Notes: a model not told the origin generated them from the sequence alone. Shown: positions 17,813 to 27,427, counted from the first letter of the stretch. The stretch: 64,000 nt of DNA from Larkinella sp051857545 (GCF_051857545.1 NZ_JBPZHB010000003.1:372001-436000); one strand, 5' to 3'. Made by a program: numbers and translations.

Positions 17813-19915
17813 CTAACTAATCCGGCTCCAGTTCGTTTCGTCTGCCCGCTGCATTTCTACCTGGTTTCGAATCGGGGCGTGCTGGGGTAAAATCAAATCC
17901 GGATCTTCGTCCAGAATCTGTTGCGCCGACTCCCGGGCCGCCATCAGAATGGCACCATCTTTGGCCAGGTCGGCCAGAATCAGGTCGGCAATGCCGCTTT
18001 GCTGCGTGCCGGAGAGATCGCCGGGACCACGAAGCTGGAGGTCCACGTCGGCAATTTCAAAACCGTTGTTGGTTTTCACCAGCGTCTCGATGCGGGTGCG
18101 GGTTTCCTTCGAGAGTTTATAATCCGTCATCAGAATGCAGTACGATTGCTCGGCACCCCGCCCGACGCGCCCCCGCAACTGGTGCAACTGCGCCAGTCCG
18201 AACCGCTCGGCACTTTCGACTACCATCACGCTGGCATTTGGTACATTCACCCCGACCTCGATCACGGTTGTAGCCACCATGATTTTGGTCTCGCCCTTCA
18301 CAAACCGGTCCATTTCAAAATCCTTGTCGTAGCCAGTCATCCGACCGTGCAGTACGCCGATGGGATGATTCGGAAACGCCCGCGTGATGCTTTCGTGCCC
18401 ATCCATGAGGTCCTTGAAGTCCAGTTTTTCCGATTCTTCGATCAATGGATACACGATGTAAATTTGCCGCCCCTGCTCAATTTGCTGCCGGATGAACCCG
18501 AACACTTCCAGCCGGTGGGTATCGTACCGATGAACAGTTTTGATCGGCTTCCGACCCGCCGGGAGTTCGTCGATCACCGACAGATCGAGGTTGCCGTAAA
18601 GTGTCATCGCCAGCGTCCGCGGAATGGGCGTGGCTGTCATGACCATCATGTGCGGGTAAATCTCCTGGTTTTTGTTCCAGAGCCGGGCGCGCTGGGCCAC
18701 GCCAAAGCGGTGTTGCTCGTCGATGATGCACAACCCGAGGTTCTTGAACTGCACCACGTCTTCCAGCAGCGCGTGCGTGCCGACGATGATGTGCATCATA
18801 CCGCTCTGCAACTGGTCATGGATGATCCGGCGGCCTTTGGTGCGGGTCGAGCCCGTCAGCCGCCCAATGGTCAGGCCCAGTTGGTCGGCAAACACTTTCA
18901 GTCCGTAGTAATGCTGGTCGGCCAGAATTTCGGTCGGGGCCATGATGCAGGCCTGTGCGCCGTTGTCGATGGCCATGAGCATGGCAATGAAGGCGACGAT
19001 CGTTTTGCCGCTGCCGACGTCGCCCTGCAACAGCCGGTTCATCTGTTTTCCGCTGACCAGATCGCCGTGAATTTCGCGCAAAACCCGCTTCTGGGCATCG
19101 GTTAGTGAGAACGGCATGAACTCCTTATAAAACCGGTTCAGCAGCGTCATGTTCCGGAATACCTGGCCGGGGTATTCGGTTTTGTGAATCAGCTTGTTTT
19201 TGATCAGCCGCAACTGGTTGTAAAACAGTTCTTCGAACTTCAGCCGCCGTTCGGCCTGTTTGAGCCAGGCCTGGCTTTTGGGCAAATGGATGTTCTCAAT
19301 CGCGTCGGCTTTCGAAATCATCCGGTATTTTTCCAGCAGCGAATTGGGCAACGTTTCGTGAATATGCGGATACGCTATTTCGAGCAACTGCTGCATCATG
19401 CGCGCAATCAGCTTGCTGTCGACCCGCATCCGGCGCAGCTTTTCGGTCAGGTTATAAATCGGATGAAACGTGCTGCCCTGCTCATTTTCAGCCGTCAAGG
19501 GATCGAGTTCCGGGTGGGTGATGCTGTATTTGCTGCCAAAAGCAATGGGTTTTCCGTAGGCGATGTATTCGGCACCGGGGCGCAGAAATTTCTCAAAATG
19601 TGAAATGCCCTGAAAAAAAACCAGATCCATCGAACCGGTATGGTCGGTAAACTCTGCCACCAGCCGTTTCTTGGGGCCTTCACCGATTATCGCCCAGTCG
19701 CGAATGCGGCCGATGACCTGAGCCGCCGGGAGGGCTTCCGAGAGTTCAATGATGGTGGTAAACCGGGTGCGGTCTTCGTGCCGGAATGGGTAATATTGAA
19801 TCAGATCCCGGTACGTAAAAATGTTGAGTTCGGTATTGAGTAACGACGCCCGCTGAGGGCCTACACCCTTCAAATAGTCAATTTTTGTGTCGAAAAACGT
19901 TACGCGCTCAGTCAT
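17813..19915 (-). CDS. recG: ATP-dependent DNA helicase RecG
   Basis: RecG remodels stalled replication forks and branch-migrates Holliday junctions. The 700-residue product has the N-terminal wedge/OB-fold (about 1-230), Walker A GDVGSGKTIVAF (about 295-306), the DEAD-box variant IIDEQHRFGVAQRARL, motif III TATPIPRTLAMT, and motifs V-VI with VIEVGVNVPNASVMVVESAERFGLAQLHQLRGRVGRG, ending in the RecG-specific C-terminus (GDLSGTQQSG). Length is normal and the start at the first ATG fits the family. It stands alone on the minus strand. Confidence 0.96.
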   Translation of the reverse strand: MTERVTFFDTKIDYLKGVGPQRASLLNTELNIFTYRDLIQYYPFRHEDRTRFTTIIELSEALPAAQVIGRIRDWAIIGEGPKKRLVAEFTDHTGSMDLVFFQGISHFEKFLRPGAEYIAYGKPIAFGSKYSITHPELDPLTAENEQGSTFHPIYNLTEKLRRMRVDSKLIARMMQQLLEIAYPHIHETLPNSLLEKYRMISKADAIENIHLPKSQAWLKQAERRLKFEELFYNQLRLIKNKLIHKTEYPGQVFRNMTLLNRFYKEFMPFSLTDAQKRVLREIHGDLVSGKQMNRLLQGDVGSGKTIVAFIAMLMAIDNGAQACIMAPTEILADQHYYGLKVFADQLGLTIGRLTGSTRTKGRRIIHDQLQSGMMHIIVGTHALLEDVVQFKNLGLCIIDEQHRFGVAQRARLWNKNQEIYPHMMVMTATPIPRTLAMTLYGNLDLSVIDELPAGRKPIKTVHRYDTHRLEVFGFIRQQIEQGRQIYIVYPLIEESEKLDFKDLMDGHESITRAFPNHPIGVLHGRMTGYDKDFEMDRFVKGETKIMVATTVIEVGVNVPNASVMVVESAERFGLAQLHQLRGRVGRGAEQSYCILMTDYKLSKETRTRIETLVKTNNGFEIADVDLQLRGPGDLSGTQQSGIADLILADLAKDGAILMAARESAQQILDEDPDLILPQHAPIRNQVEMQRADETNWSRIS

Positions 19916-20141
19916 ACCCTCAATTTGTTGAACAACTCCGCCAGGGCGGAATGGTTCGGGAGTTAGCCATGTGGTTAACCAAAACTACAAAATTTCGTAA
20001 AAGATACTGTTTTTCGGATGAGTTGATACCAATCTGTCGCTTGAAATCAGGGAATAAAGGGCTGAAAATGAAAATTTTTAGAACGATTCTTTTAACTTCT
20101 GCCATAATGGCTTACTTTTTGTAAGAATATACCGGGATAGC

Positions 20142-22550
20142 ATGTGGTCTATGGCTCAACGGAATACGATTCTTTTATTTCTGGTGTTCATCGGCTTAAG
20201 TCGTTGGGCATCAGCTTCACACATTGTCGGCGGTAACGTCCGGCTTACTGCCGGGGCAGCCCCGAACCAATACACCCTGTCGCTGGATTTGTTCATCGAC
20301 GAACAAAACAGCCGGGCGGGCGACATCAAACCAAGCCTCAAACTGGCCATTTACCGCCGACGGGACAATCTGAAAATGGGTGAGTTCGAACTCCCCCTAC
20401 TCAGTGAGCAGGCGCTGGCCGTTTCCAATCAGGCCTGTGCGCAACTTCGGCCCCTGAAACTTCGCGAAATCATTTACAGCAAAGCCATTGAACTGTCTGG
20501 CGATCGTTTCGACGACCCGGACGGCTATTACGTCGTCCACGGTGTATGTTGCCGCAGCGGAGCCATCGATAACATCGTTCAGGCCGACGAGTCGGGCATG
20601 GTTTTTTACCTGGATTTTCCACCTATCAAAACCGTCCCGAATTCCTCACCGGTTTTTTCGGTCCCCACGGGCGAGTACGCCTGCAAGGGACAGCCGTTCA
20701 CCTTCAGCTTCAAAGCCACTGACGCCGATGGCGATCAATTGAAATATTCGATTGTCACGCCCTACAAAGGTTTTACAAATCAAGGTGTTGCCTTTGACAA
20801 CCAGCCCAGTTCGACCTATCCGACCGTCGGGTGGAAAGCCGGGTTCAGTGCGGCCAGTTCCGTACCCGGTACGCCGGGTCTTCAGGTCAACGCCGAAACC
20901 GGGGTGCTCACCGTAACGGCCAGTCAGGTTGGCCTGTTTGCTTTTGCGGTTTTGTGCGAAGAATACCGGGATGGAAAACGGATCGGTTCCGTTCGGCGGG
21001 ATTTTCAACTGGCCGTTGTCGATTGCCCCAATAACACACCACCCGCACCAACGATTACGCTGGAAAAAGCCCCGGAAAATGCCGTGATCGGCAAGGCGGC
21101 AGATGGCACCATTTCGAGCATATCGGCCTGCCAGGGTCAAAGCGTAACCCTCAAAACCGACGTTTCCCCCACCTGGTCGTTTCAGTGGCAACGCGATGGT
21201 ATCAATCTGCCGGGCGATACGCTGGCTACGCTGGTGGCCAGAGAATCCGGGAATTATACGGTGGTTAAACAATTCCGGAACACCTGCGGGAAGCCCAGCC
21301 CGGCGCAAACCAGCGTGAAAGTTGACCTGTCGGAAGCCGAAACCCTGAAGCTGACCGCGACGGGGCCGACAACCTTCTGCGACGGAAAATCCGTTATCCT
21401 GAAAGCGCCTGAAGGCCCGTATTCGTACGCATGGTTCAAAGATGACCGCGTGTTCCCGGGGGCCAGCGAGCCGGATTATCAGCCGCACGAAACCGGTGAA
21501 TACAAGGTTCAGATCACGAGTGCCATTACCGGCTGCGTCGTCACCGACAGCGTCATGGTTCGGGTGAAGCCCAAACCGCAGGCGTCGATTGTGCCCCCGG
21601 CATTGACGACGGCCTGTTCCGGCGATACCATCCGGTTGAACGCCATCACCCGCCCGACCTATACCTACCAGTGGGCCAATACCGGAACCCTCATCGATCA
21701 GGAAGCCGGAGCGTCGCTGGCGGTCACACAAGCCGGTCATTATGTGTTAACCGTTACCGACACCAACCAGTGCCAGGCCACTTCCGAAGAGGTTCTGCTG
21801 CAATTTAAAACCGCGCCCACCGTCACAATGTCGGCTTTGCCCGCCATTTGCGAAAATGCCACCGCTCGCCTGACGCTGAGTGCCGAACCCGGTGGCGGAA
21901 CGTTTGCCGGTGTAGGAAAGGCCGCTGCGGGTGTTTCGGGTCTGGAATTTGATCCGGCCAAAACCGGGCCGGGTCAGTTTGTAATTACCTACACGCTGTC
22001 GATGCCGGGCAATACTTGTCCGGGCCGGGCGCAACAGACGGTGGTCGTGCATCAGGCGCCGACCATAACCGTTGCCGACGCGACGGTTCGCCGGGGCAGC
22101 GAGGTTCAATTGAACAAAAACAGCATCGATTCGCTCCGGTATTACTGGACACCCTCTATCGGATTGAGCAGTCCGGTGGCTTCCCAGCCTTTTGCGAGCC
22201 CCGATACTACCACCACGTATCGGGTGAGAGCCACTACCCCTCAGGGCTGTGAATATACCACCCGGCTGACGGTGACGGTGGTGACGGCCCTTTTTATCCC
22301 GGATGCTTTTACGCCCAACAACGACGGAATGAATGACCATTGGGTGATCCGGGGAATCAGCGATTATCCTGATTGTCAGGTTGAAGTATACAACCGCTGG
22401 GGCAACCCGGTTTTTGTTTCCCAGGGCTATTCGCAGCCGTGGGATGGCAAGAGCGCAGGGCAGGATTTGCCCCCGGCGGTCTACCATTACGTGATTAAAC
22501 CCGGTGATTCGCAGCCCCACCGGAGCGGCAGTTTGCTGATTACCCGGTAA
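20142..22550 (+). CDS. T9SS cargo protein with gliding-motility C-terminal domain (type B sorting)
   Basis: An 802-residue surface protein with a signal peptide ending near SRWASA, an N-terminal SHIVGGNVRLTAG domain common in Cytophagia surface proteins, Ig-like beta-sandwich repeats (about residues 295-640, with pairs of Cys and QW/YAW motifs such as WSFQWQRDG, YSYAWFKDD, YTYQWANTG), and a C-terminal block LFIPDAFTPNNDGMNDHWVI...VEVYNRWGNPVF...WDGKSAGQDLPPAVYHYVI. That last block is the gliding motility-associated C-terminal domain (type B sorting signal, TIGR04131-like), which directs export by the type IX system. An ATG at 20151 is an alternative start. Confidence 0.9.
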   Translation: MWSMAQRNTILLFLVFIGLSRWASASHIVGGNVRLTAGAAPNQYTLSLDLFIDEQNSRAGDIKPSLKLAIYRRRDNLKMGEFELPLLSEQALAVSNQACAQLRPLKLREIIYSKAIELSGDRFDDPDGYYVVHGVCCRSGAIDNIVQADESGMVFYLDFPPIKTVPNSSPVFSVPTGEYACKGQPFTFSFKATDADGDQLKYSIVTPYKGFTNQGVAFDNQPSSTYPTVGWKAGFSAASSVPGTPGLQVNAETGVLTVTASQVGLFAFAVLCEEYRDGKRIGSVRRDFQLAVVDCPNNTPPAPTITLEKAPENAVIGKAADGTISSISACQGQSVTLKTDVSPTWSFQWQRDGINLPGDTLATLVARESGNYTVVKQFRNTCGKPSPAQTSVKVDLSEAETLKLTATGPTTFCDGKSVILKAPEGPYSYAWFKDDRVFPGASEPDYQPHETGEYKVQITSAITGCVVTDSVMVRVKPKPQASIVPPALTTACSGDTIRLNAITRPTYTYQWANTGTLIDQEAGASLAVTQAGHYVLTVTDTNQCQATSEEVLLQFKTAPTVTMSALPAICENATARLTLSAEPGGGTFAGVGKAAAGVSGLEFDPAKTGPGQFVITYTLSMPGNTCPGRAQQTVVVHQAPTITVADATVRRGSEVQLNKNSIDSLRYYWTPSIGLSSPVASQPFASPDTTTTYRVRATTPQGCEYTTRLTVTVVTALFIPDAFTPNNDGMNDHWVIRGISDYPDCQVEVYNRWGNPVFVSQGYSQPWDGKSAGQDLPPAVYHYVIKPGDSQPHRSGSLLITR

Positions 22551-22726
22551 AAGGCGAAACCATCATTGAATCGCTTCAGAACAGCCAGAATAGCCGCCTG
22601 CTGACCGGTTTCCGGGAGATTTTGTTTAGTTTTTCTTCCACATTTTTCGTTTTTTGATTGAATGGGCTTAACCATTGCCCATGATTGCCGATTTTTGGCG
22701 CTTCTTGTGAACGAAAATTGGATCGC

Positions 22727-23197
22727 ATGGAAGCACAGTATACTAATTCTGAGAGTAGACCAACGGTTTTGTTGGTAGATGACGACGAAGAGGACCGGAT
22801 GTTGATGCGAATGGCGCTTGAATCGATGGAAATGGCGACTCCGATTCGGGAGTTTGACAGTGGAGAGCGGCTGTTAAGTTTTATGGAGCAGGAAGGCGAT
22901 TCGCCGGCTGCACTGCGTTCATGGATCATCATTCTGGATAAGTATATGCCGGGCCTGAGCGGATTCGACACGCTGCGGGAAATCAAGGGAAAACCGGTCT
23001 GGCAACGTATCCCGGTGGTCTTGTTTGTCAATACCCAGAACCAGGGCGAGATGGAACTGTGCGTCGACCTCGGCGCCACGGTTTGTATCAGTAAACCCCT
23101 TTATTTTGAAGAGATTAAAGAGCTGATGCGGCAGGTCTACCAGCATTGGCTGGCGTTGACGTCGGCATCATCGACCAACAATTTATCCGTCCAGTAA
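22727..23197 (+). CDS. Single-domain response regulator
   Basis: A 156-residue stand-alone receiver domain. The acidic pocket is VDDDEED (residues 17-23), the phospho-acceptor is Asp71 in IIILDKYMPGLSG, and the conserved Lys is Lys123 in CISKPLYFEEI. There is no output domain, so it likely acts by protein contact, as in hybrid-kinase relays. The ATG at 22727 (MEAQYT) is preferred; an ATG at 22685 would add 14 residues without family support. It overlaps the end of the convergent OmpA gene by 15 bases. No kinase gene is nearby. Confidence 0.87.
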   Translation: MEAQYTNSESRPTVLLVDDDEEDRMLMRMALESMEMATPIREFDSGERLLSFMEQEGDSPAALRSWIIILDKYMPGLSGFDTLREIKGKPVWQRIPVVLFVNTQNQGEMELCVDLGATVCISKPLYFEEIKELMRQVYQHWLALTSASSTNNLSVQ

Positions 23198-24367
23198 CCG
23201 CACTTCGACCCGCCGGTTTTTCCGTTTATTCTCTTCCGTGTCGTTGGCCGCAATGGGTTTCGTCTGGCCGTATCCTTTGAAACGAAGGCGGTTTTCGGCA
23301 ATACCGTTGGTCGTCAGGTAGGTTGTAATGACCCGGGCGCGGTTTTCGGAAAGCGCCAGATTCAGCCGGGGGTCGCCCACGTTGTCGGTATGGCCCGAAA
23401 TCTCAATTCGCAAACCCGGCCGGCTTTTCAGCAGAGCCACCAACTGATTCAATTGGGTGTAGGATTCGGGGCGCAGCAAATAACTGCTCTGGTCGAAATA
23501 AACGTTGTTGAGCGTAACGGTTTTGCCCGTCGTCAGCGTTGCCAAATCCGTATTGACCGGGGCGGTTCCTGTCGCTGGTTTGGCTTCCGGCACCACCGGT
23601 TTGGTCTCGGCAACGACCGGGGGAGCCATTGGCTTTGTGCTGGGTGTCGACACCACCGGGGGCGAAGTCGTCGCGGGGGGCGTCACCACCGGCGGGGTGG
23701 TGGCTGGCATAACTGGCTCGGCTGTGGGCTGCGTTTCGGCAGCAACCGGATTTTTAGCCCGTTGCAACCGGATCGTAATATCGTGCTGGTCTTTCACATC
23801 GACCGTATACTCGTAGGGCTGATAGCCGTCGACCTCCACGGTAAACCGGATTTTTTGCCCGAATTCCGCCAGAAACGTAAAACGTCCTTCGCGCGGTGGA
23901 CCGGTCATAATCACCCGTTTTCCGTTAAATTCCTGAATCTGAACATTCAGCTTCTGCCGGATGAGTTGCTTGGTATCGTAGTCGATCACGGTGACATTCA
24001 CGGGCGATTCGGCTGAAACCTCGCGTTCCATTTCCAGCACGATGGTTTGCTGGGATTGTTCCGGGTCCGTTACGCGGTCGAGACGAAGAGTTTTCTGCGC
24101 CGGTCGGTAACCGGCATAATTGGCATCGAGCCGGTAGATGTTCCCGGCGGGTAGTGCTACCGTGTAGGAGCCCAATTGCAGCGTACCGCGTTGGACTTTC
24201 CTGGTTTTTTCGTTAGTAATGGTCAGGGTTGCCGGAAGCAGGCGGCCGCTGCGGTCTTTCGTTTCAATCCGAACAGTGTATTCTTCCACCGGATTGGTTT
24301 GTCCGGCACCAACTACGGCCTGTAGCGTCAGGAGCAGGGAAAGAATAAAAGCGTTAAAACCTTTCAT
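23183..24367 (-). CDS. OmpA family outer-membrane protein
   Basis: A 394-residue protein: signal peptide, two PEGA/carboxypeptidase-regulatory-like beta domains (about residues 28-105 and 118-205), a Pro/Thr/Val-rich linker (about 210-265), then an OmpA C-terminal peptidoglycan-binding domain (VYFDQSSYLLRPESYTQLNQLV, ISGHTDNVGDPRLNLALSENRARVI, FKGYGQTKPIAANDTEENKRKNRRVEV). It anchors the outer membrane to the cell wall. The gene lies 12 bases downstream of the DUF5723 gene on the same strand, which suggests an operon making an outer-membrane complex. Confidence 0.9.
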   Translation of the reverse strand: MKGFNAFILSLLLTLQAVVGAGQTNPVEEYTVRIETKDRSGRLLPATLTITNEKTRKVQRGTLQLGSYTVALPAGNIYRLDANYAGYRPAQKTLRLDRVTDPEQSQQTIVLEMEREVSAESPVNVTVIDYDTKQLIRQKLNVQIQEFNGKRVIMTGPPREGRFTFLAEFGQKIRFTVEVDGYQPYEYTVDVKDQHDITIRLQRAKNPVAAETQPTAEPVMPATTPPVVTPPATTSPPVVSTPSTKPMAPPVVAETKPVVPEAKPATGTAPVNTDLATLTTGKTVTLNNVYFDQSSYLLRPESYTQLNQLVALLKSRPGLRIEISGHTDNVGDPRLNLALSENRARVITTYLTTNGIAENRLRFKGYGQTKPIAANDTEENKRKNRRVEVRLLDG

Positions 24368-24379
24368 TTCGCTTGAAGA

Positions 24380-25822
24380 CTACGGTTTTCGGCGACGGCT
24401 GCCCAGGGCCAGCCCGGCATAGACATCGGCCCCGCGCGGACGCAATTTATTGGAATTACTGCCAATCATCCCAAACAAGTTATCGGTTCCCAGAAAAACC
24501 GGCCCCACGCGGACGGAAGCCCCCGCCATGAAGGCGTTATTGAGAAACACCAGCGGAATGGCCACGCCAACTGTCGAGGTTTCGAGCCGGGGCGTTATCG
24601 CAACCAGCGAGGGCTGGCGGATGGCAATTGCGTCTTTAGCCCGCAAATCCTGGAGTAAAGTCCCCGTCAGGTAGAAGCCCCGCCCGATGTTGATGTCTGC
24701 ATTGAGAGAAAGTGCCGTTGGCAATCCGGACGTAAACCGCCCGGTGTTGTTGGCTTCGGTCAGATTCAGTTCATCCCGTACCACTTCGGCAATGCCTTCG
24801 CTGCCTTTGGCGTTGATGAAGTCGTCGGAGGTAAATTGCTGGTTGGTGGTGTTGATCGAATACCGTTGGACGTACCGGTTATCCTCGTACCGGATGGTGC
24901 CAATATCCATCAACGCTACCCCTAAACGGAGCGCATACTGGTCCGGGTCATCGGCCGATTTAAGCTGGTACGATAGGCCAATGTCGGCTCCCCAACCTCT
25001 GCCGGGATTGTTGCCGTCGAAAAACTGACGCAGGCTGACCGACCGCCCCTGATCCTGCAAATAGGTCGTGTAGCCCAGTTCGGCGTTGAGCTGATCGACC
25101 TGCATGTAATAGGAACCCGTGTTGGCGGTATCCGACAAAACGCGGTAAGACAGCCCCTTGTTATTCAGAAAACCGGCCGTGATGCCCTGCAGGCGTTTCA
25201 CCGTGACGCCAATCGAAAGCTGTTGATACTCGTCCTGAATGAGGGCTGCCGCCAGGGTCAGCCCGACTTCGGCGTAGGTGTTGGTGTTGATACTGAACTG
25301 GTTATCCTTGTTCGGAATGTTGTAGAGTTGTTCATCCTGCAAACCCGCGCGCACCACCGACAGCAGCGATTCCGACGCGTTGCGGATCTGGGCCGTGGCC
25401 CGTAGCCGGGTTGTCAGCCCAATGGCCGCCCGACCGCCCAGTTGAAGCAGGAGAGACGGCCCGCGCAGATCGGTCCAGGCGGTGGCATTTTTGGGCTTTC
25501 CATTGGCAATTTCTTCCAGGTATTCGGGGCGGAATAAAACGGCTCCATCGGATAGTTTATATTGATCCGGCACCCGTTTCAGTGCAAGCGAAGAGAGCGA
25601 ATAGGGAGCCTGGTAGCGAACGTAATTGTTGTCGATGTGGGCATTTCCGGCCCCCAGATTCAGGTAAAAACCGTATTTGGAGTCGGTCGCAAAAGCGGGA
25701 TTCAGATAAAGGCTCTGGGTGCCACCGTAGGGACTGGGCGCGACACCCAGAAAATTTTGGGCCGCAACCGAAGAAGCAAACAGACAAATCAAGAATAAAC
25801 AACGCAGCAGGCGCAACCCCAT
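24380..25822 (-). CDS. DUF5723 family outer-membrane beta-barrel protein
   Basis: A 480-residue protein with a signal peptide (ending SSVAAQ) and long stretches of alternating hydrophobic strands typical of an outer-membrane barrel. The opening APSPYGGTQSLYLNPAFATDSKYGFYLNLGAGNAHIDNNYV is like that of DUF5723 proteins, which in Bacteroidetes are commonly paired with an OmpA-type gene, as here (12 bases downstream). It is probably a scaffold or pore; no transported compound is known. Palindrome P2 directly precedes its start codon. Confidence 0.85.
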   Translation of the reverse strand: MGLRLLRCLFLICLFASSVAAQNFLGVAPSPYGGTQSLYLNPAFATDSKYGFYLNLGAGNAHIDNNYVRYQAPYSLSSLALKRVPDQYKLSDGAVLFRPEYLEEIANGKPKNATAWTDLRGPSLLLQLGGRAAIGLTTRLRATAQIRNASESLLSVVRAGLQDEQLYNIPNKDNQFSINTNTYAEVGLTLAAALIQDEYQQLSIGVTVKRLQGITAGFLNNKGLSYRVLSDTANTGSYYMQVDQLNAELGYTTYLQDQGRSVSLRQFFDGNNPGRGWGADIGLSYQLKSADDPDQYALRLGVALMDIGTIRYEDNRYVQRYSINTTNQQFTSDDFINAKGSEGIAEVVRDELNLTEANNTGRFTSGLPTALSLNADINIGRGFYLTGTLLQDLRAKDAIAIRQPSLVAITPRLETSTVGVAIPLVFLNNAFMAGASVRVGPVFLGTDNLFGMIGSNSNKLRPRGADVYAGLALGSRRRKP

Positions 25823-25935
25823 AAAAAGTGAAGAGTTAAAAGTTAAAAGTTATGAGTTAAGAATGAAGAGTTGGCTGACGCGAGCTGAATACACGTGCGT
25901 TAGCCAACTCTTCATTCTTAACTCATAACTCTTTA
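25823..25935. repeat. Intergenic palindrome P2 (GGCTGACGC/GCGTTAGCC core)
   Basis: Arms at about 25846-25881 and 25897-25932 pair over some 36 bases. The innermost part pairs GAGTTGGCTGACGC with GCGTTAGCCAACTC, and outer parts are words such as GAGTTAAGAATGAAGAG. It fills the gap between the nifU-like stop and the DUF5723 start, both on the minus strand. It shares the core with P1, P3, P4 and P5. Confidence 0.9.
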
Positions 25936-26535
25936 AACGCCTTCTGCTTCGACTTGTTTTACTTCGGGCACTAAACGCGTCAGGAGATTTTCGATACCGG
26001 CTTTCAAGGTCAGCGTGGAAGAGGGGCAACCGCTACAGGAACCTTGCAGCAATACCTTGACGGTACCGTCTTCGTCGTTGAAGGAGTGGAAGCTGATGGC
26101 GCCCCCGTCGGATTCAACGGCCGGGCGGATATACTGATCCAGAACGGACTTGATTTTTTGAATAGTCGGCGAATCCGCTTCCACTTTGGTGGTGTTGGTG
26201 TCGATGGTTTGCTGGGCAAAAACCGGTTTCTGGTCGTTGAAATACGCCCGGATGTATTGTTTAACCTCAATCAGAACATCTTCCCAGTCGGTTTGTTCGT
26301 CTTTCGTAACCGTGATAAAGTTGCTGGCAATAAACACCCGCTTCACGTAATCGAAGCCAAATAAGGCCACGACCAGGGGCGAATTTTTCCCGTTGATCAG
26401 GGCTTCCGACGCGTCGGCATAATCGAACGAAAGCCCTTCCGGTGCCAACGGAAAGTTTACCACGAACTTCATGGAGTTGGGGTTCGGGCTGCTTTCGGTA
26501 TACAGCGATAAAGCAGGATATAACGTACTCGTCAT
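25933..26535 (-). CDS. NifU family iron-sulfur cluster scaffold protein (Nfu-type)
   Basis: A 200-residue cytoplasmic protein with an N-terminal Nfu domain (ESSPNPNSMKFVVNFPL, residues 14-30) and a C-terminal NifU domain with the cluster-binding CxxC at Cys167 and Cys170 (LLQGSCSGCPSSTLTLKAGIENLL), preceded by PAVESDGGAISFH. Such proteins carry Fe-S clusters to target enzymes. It is separated from the next gene on the strand by palindrome P2. The first ATG is used; residues 1-13 are not conserved, so the true start could be slightly later. Confidence 0.93.
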   Translation of the reverse strand: MTSTLYPALSLYTESSPNPNSMKFVVNFPLAPEGLSFDYADASEALINGKNSPLVVALFGFDYVKRVFIASNFITVTKDEQTDWEDVLIEVKQYIRAYFNDQKPVFAQQTIDTNTTKVEADSPTIQKIKSVLDQYIRPAVESDGGAISFHSFNDEDGTVKVLLQGSCSGCPSSTLTLKAGIENLLTRLVPEVKQVEAEGV

Positions 26536-26612
26536 TTTCGTAATCGTTTCAGTTGTGTATCAAAACCGCTACTGGGCAAACACCCGTCCGGATTGATTAG
26601 TTTACCAACAAT

Positions 26613-26647
26613 AAAAAACCTGCCCGGTATTCCCAGACAGGTTTTTT
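26613..26647 (-). terminator. Terminator of the rplU-rpmA unit
   Basis: Ten-base arms AAAAAACCTG (26613-26622) and CAGGTTTTTT (26638-26647) with a 15-base loop, downstream of the rpmA stop. The stem ends in a T run on both strands, so it could also stop transcripts from the plus strand. Confidence 0.8.
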
Positions 26648-26688
26648 AAATCGTTGTGAAACCGTCCGGAATCACAAAAGGTATTTGA

Positions 26689-27000
26689 TTAAGCTACCGG
26701 AGCTTCGGCTACTTCCGCTGCCGGAGCGGCTTCTACCGCTGCCGGGGCTGACGTGACGATGCTCACGAATGAACGCCCACCTTTGCCTTTGCGGAAATGT
26801 ACTGCGCCATCGACCAACGCAAACAGCGTGTGGTCACGGCCAATGCCGACGTTTTTGTCGGGGTGATGCTTGGTGCCGCGTTGACGAACGATGATGTTAC
26901 CGGCAATGGCCGACTGACCACCGAACAGTTTCACACCCAAGCGTTTGCTCATCGAGTCGCGGCCGTTCCTTGAACTACCTACACCTTTCTTGTGCGCCAT
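26689..27000 (-). CDS. rpmA: 50S ribosomal protein L27
   Basis: Large-subunit ribosomal protein near the peptidyl-transferase centre. The 103-residue product begins MAHKKGVGSSRNGRDSMSKRLGVK and has NIIVRQRGTKHHPDKNVGIGRDHTLFAL, the family core. A C-terminal Ala/Glu-rich tail (SAPAAVEAAPAAEVAEAPVA) extends beyond the usual 85 or so residues. The gene follows rplU, as is nearly universal, but the spacer is 115 bases and contains an imperfect palindrome. Confidence 0.97.
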   Translation of the reverse strand: MAHKKGVGSSRNGRDSMSKRLGVKLFGGQSAIAGNIIVRQRGTKHHPDKNVGIGRDHTLFALVDGAVHFRKGKGGRSFVSIVTSAPAAVEAAPAAEVAEAPVA

Positions 27001-27115
27001 TTTTTTAGAAAGTTTACGGTTTACGGTTTATGGTTTACAGTTTCTGGTTAGCTAATACATCCGAGACAAGCACGGGTCAACCAACCGAAAACCGAAAACC
27101 GGGAACCGAAAACGA
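27001..27115. repeat. Imperfect word palindrome P7 between rplU and rpmA
   Basis: The right half (27006-27045) is a series of GTTTACG/GTTTATG/GTTTACA words; the left half as read on the minus strand (27082-27114) is a series of CGGTTTTC-type words. The halves pair imperfectly because most words keep the CGGTTT core. The loop is about 30 bases. It separates two genes that are normally tightly linked. Confidence 0.7.
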
Positions 27116-27427
27116 TTATACAGTTATGTCTTCGATTAATACTTTGGTCAGATACTGACGGTGGCCATTTTTCTTCTTGTAGCCTTTCCGACGTTTCTTT
27201 TTAAAGACGATCACTTTTTCGCCTTTCAGGTGTTCCAGAATTTTGCCGGAAACCTGGGCGCCTTCGACGGTCGGGGCGCCTACCGAAATAGTCCCGTCAT
27301 TATCGACAAGTAGTACCTTGTCGAACACAAGTGCAGCGTCCGTGTCGCCTTCTAACCGGTGGGTATAGACGTATCGGCCCTTTTCAACTTTAAATTGCTG
27401 CCCTGCGATCTCTACGATTGCATACAT
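27116..27427 (-). CDS. rplU: 50S ribosomal protein L21
   Basis: Large-subunit ribosomal protein that binds 23S rRNA. The 103-residue product starts MYAIVEIAGQQFKVEKGRYVYTHRLEGD and ends in the RNA-binding stretch KKKRRKGYKKKNGHRQYLTKVLIEDI, both typical of L21. First gene of the L21-L27 unit; a promoter candidate lies about 40 bases upstream of the start. Confidence 0.97.
   Translation of the reverse strand: MYAIVEIAGQQFKVEKGRYVYTHRLEGDTDAALVFDKVLLVDNDGTISVGAPTVEGAQVSGKILEHLKGEKVIVFKKKRRKGYKKKNGHRQYLTKVLIEDITV

Noticed and set aside
17921..19105. 394-codon frame antisense to recG
   Set aside because: His/Gln/Val-rich shadow product with no domain; recG is clear on the opposite strand.
20646..21740. 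364-codon antisense frame in the T9SS cargo gene
   Set aside because: Shadow of a high-GC coding region; the plus-strand gene has a signal peptide and a sorting domain.
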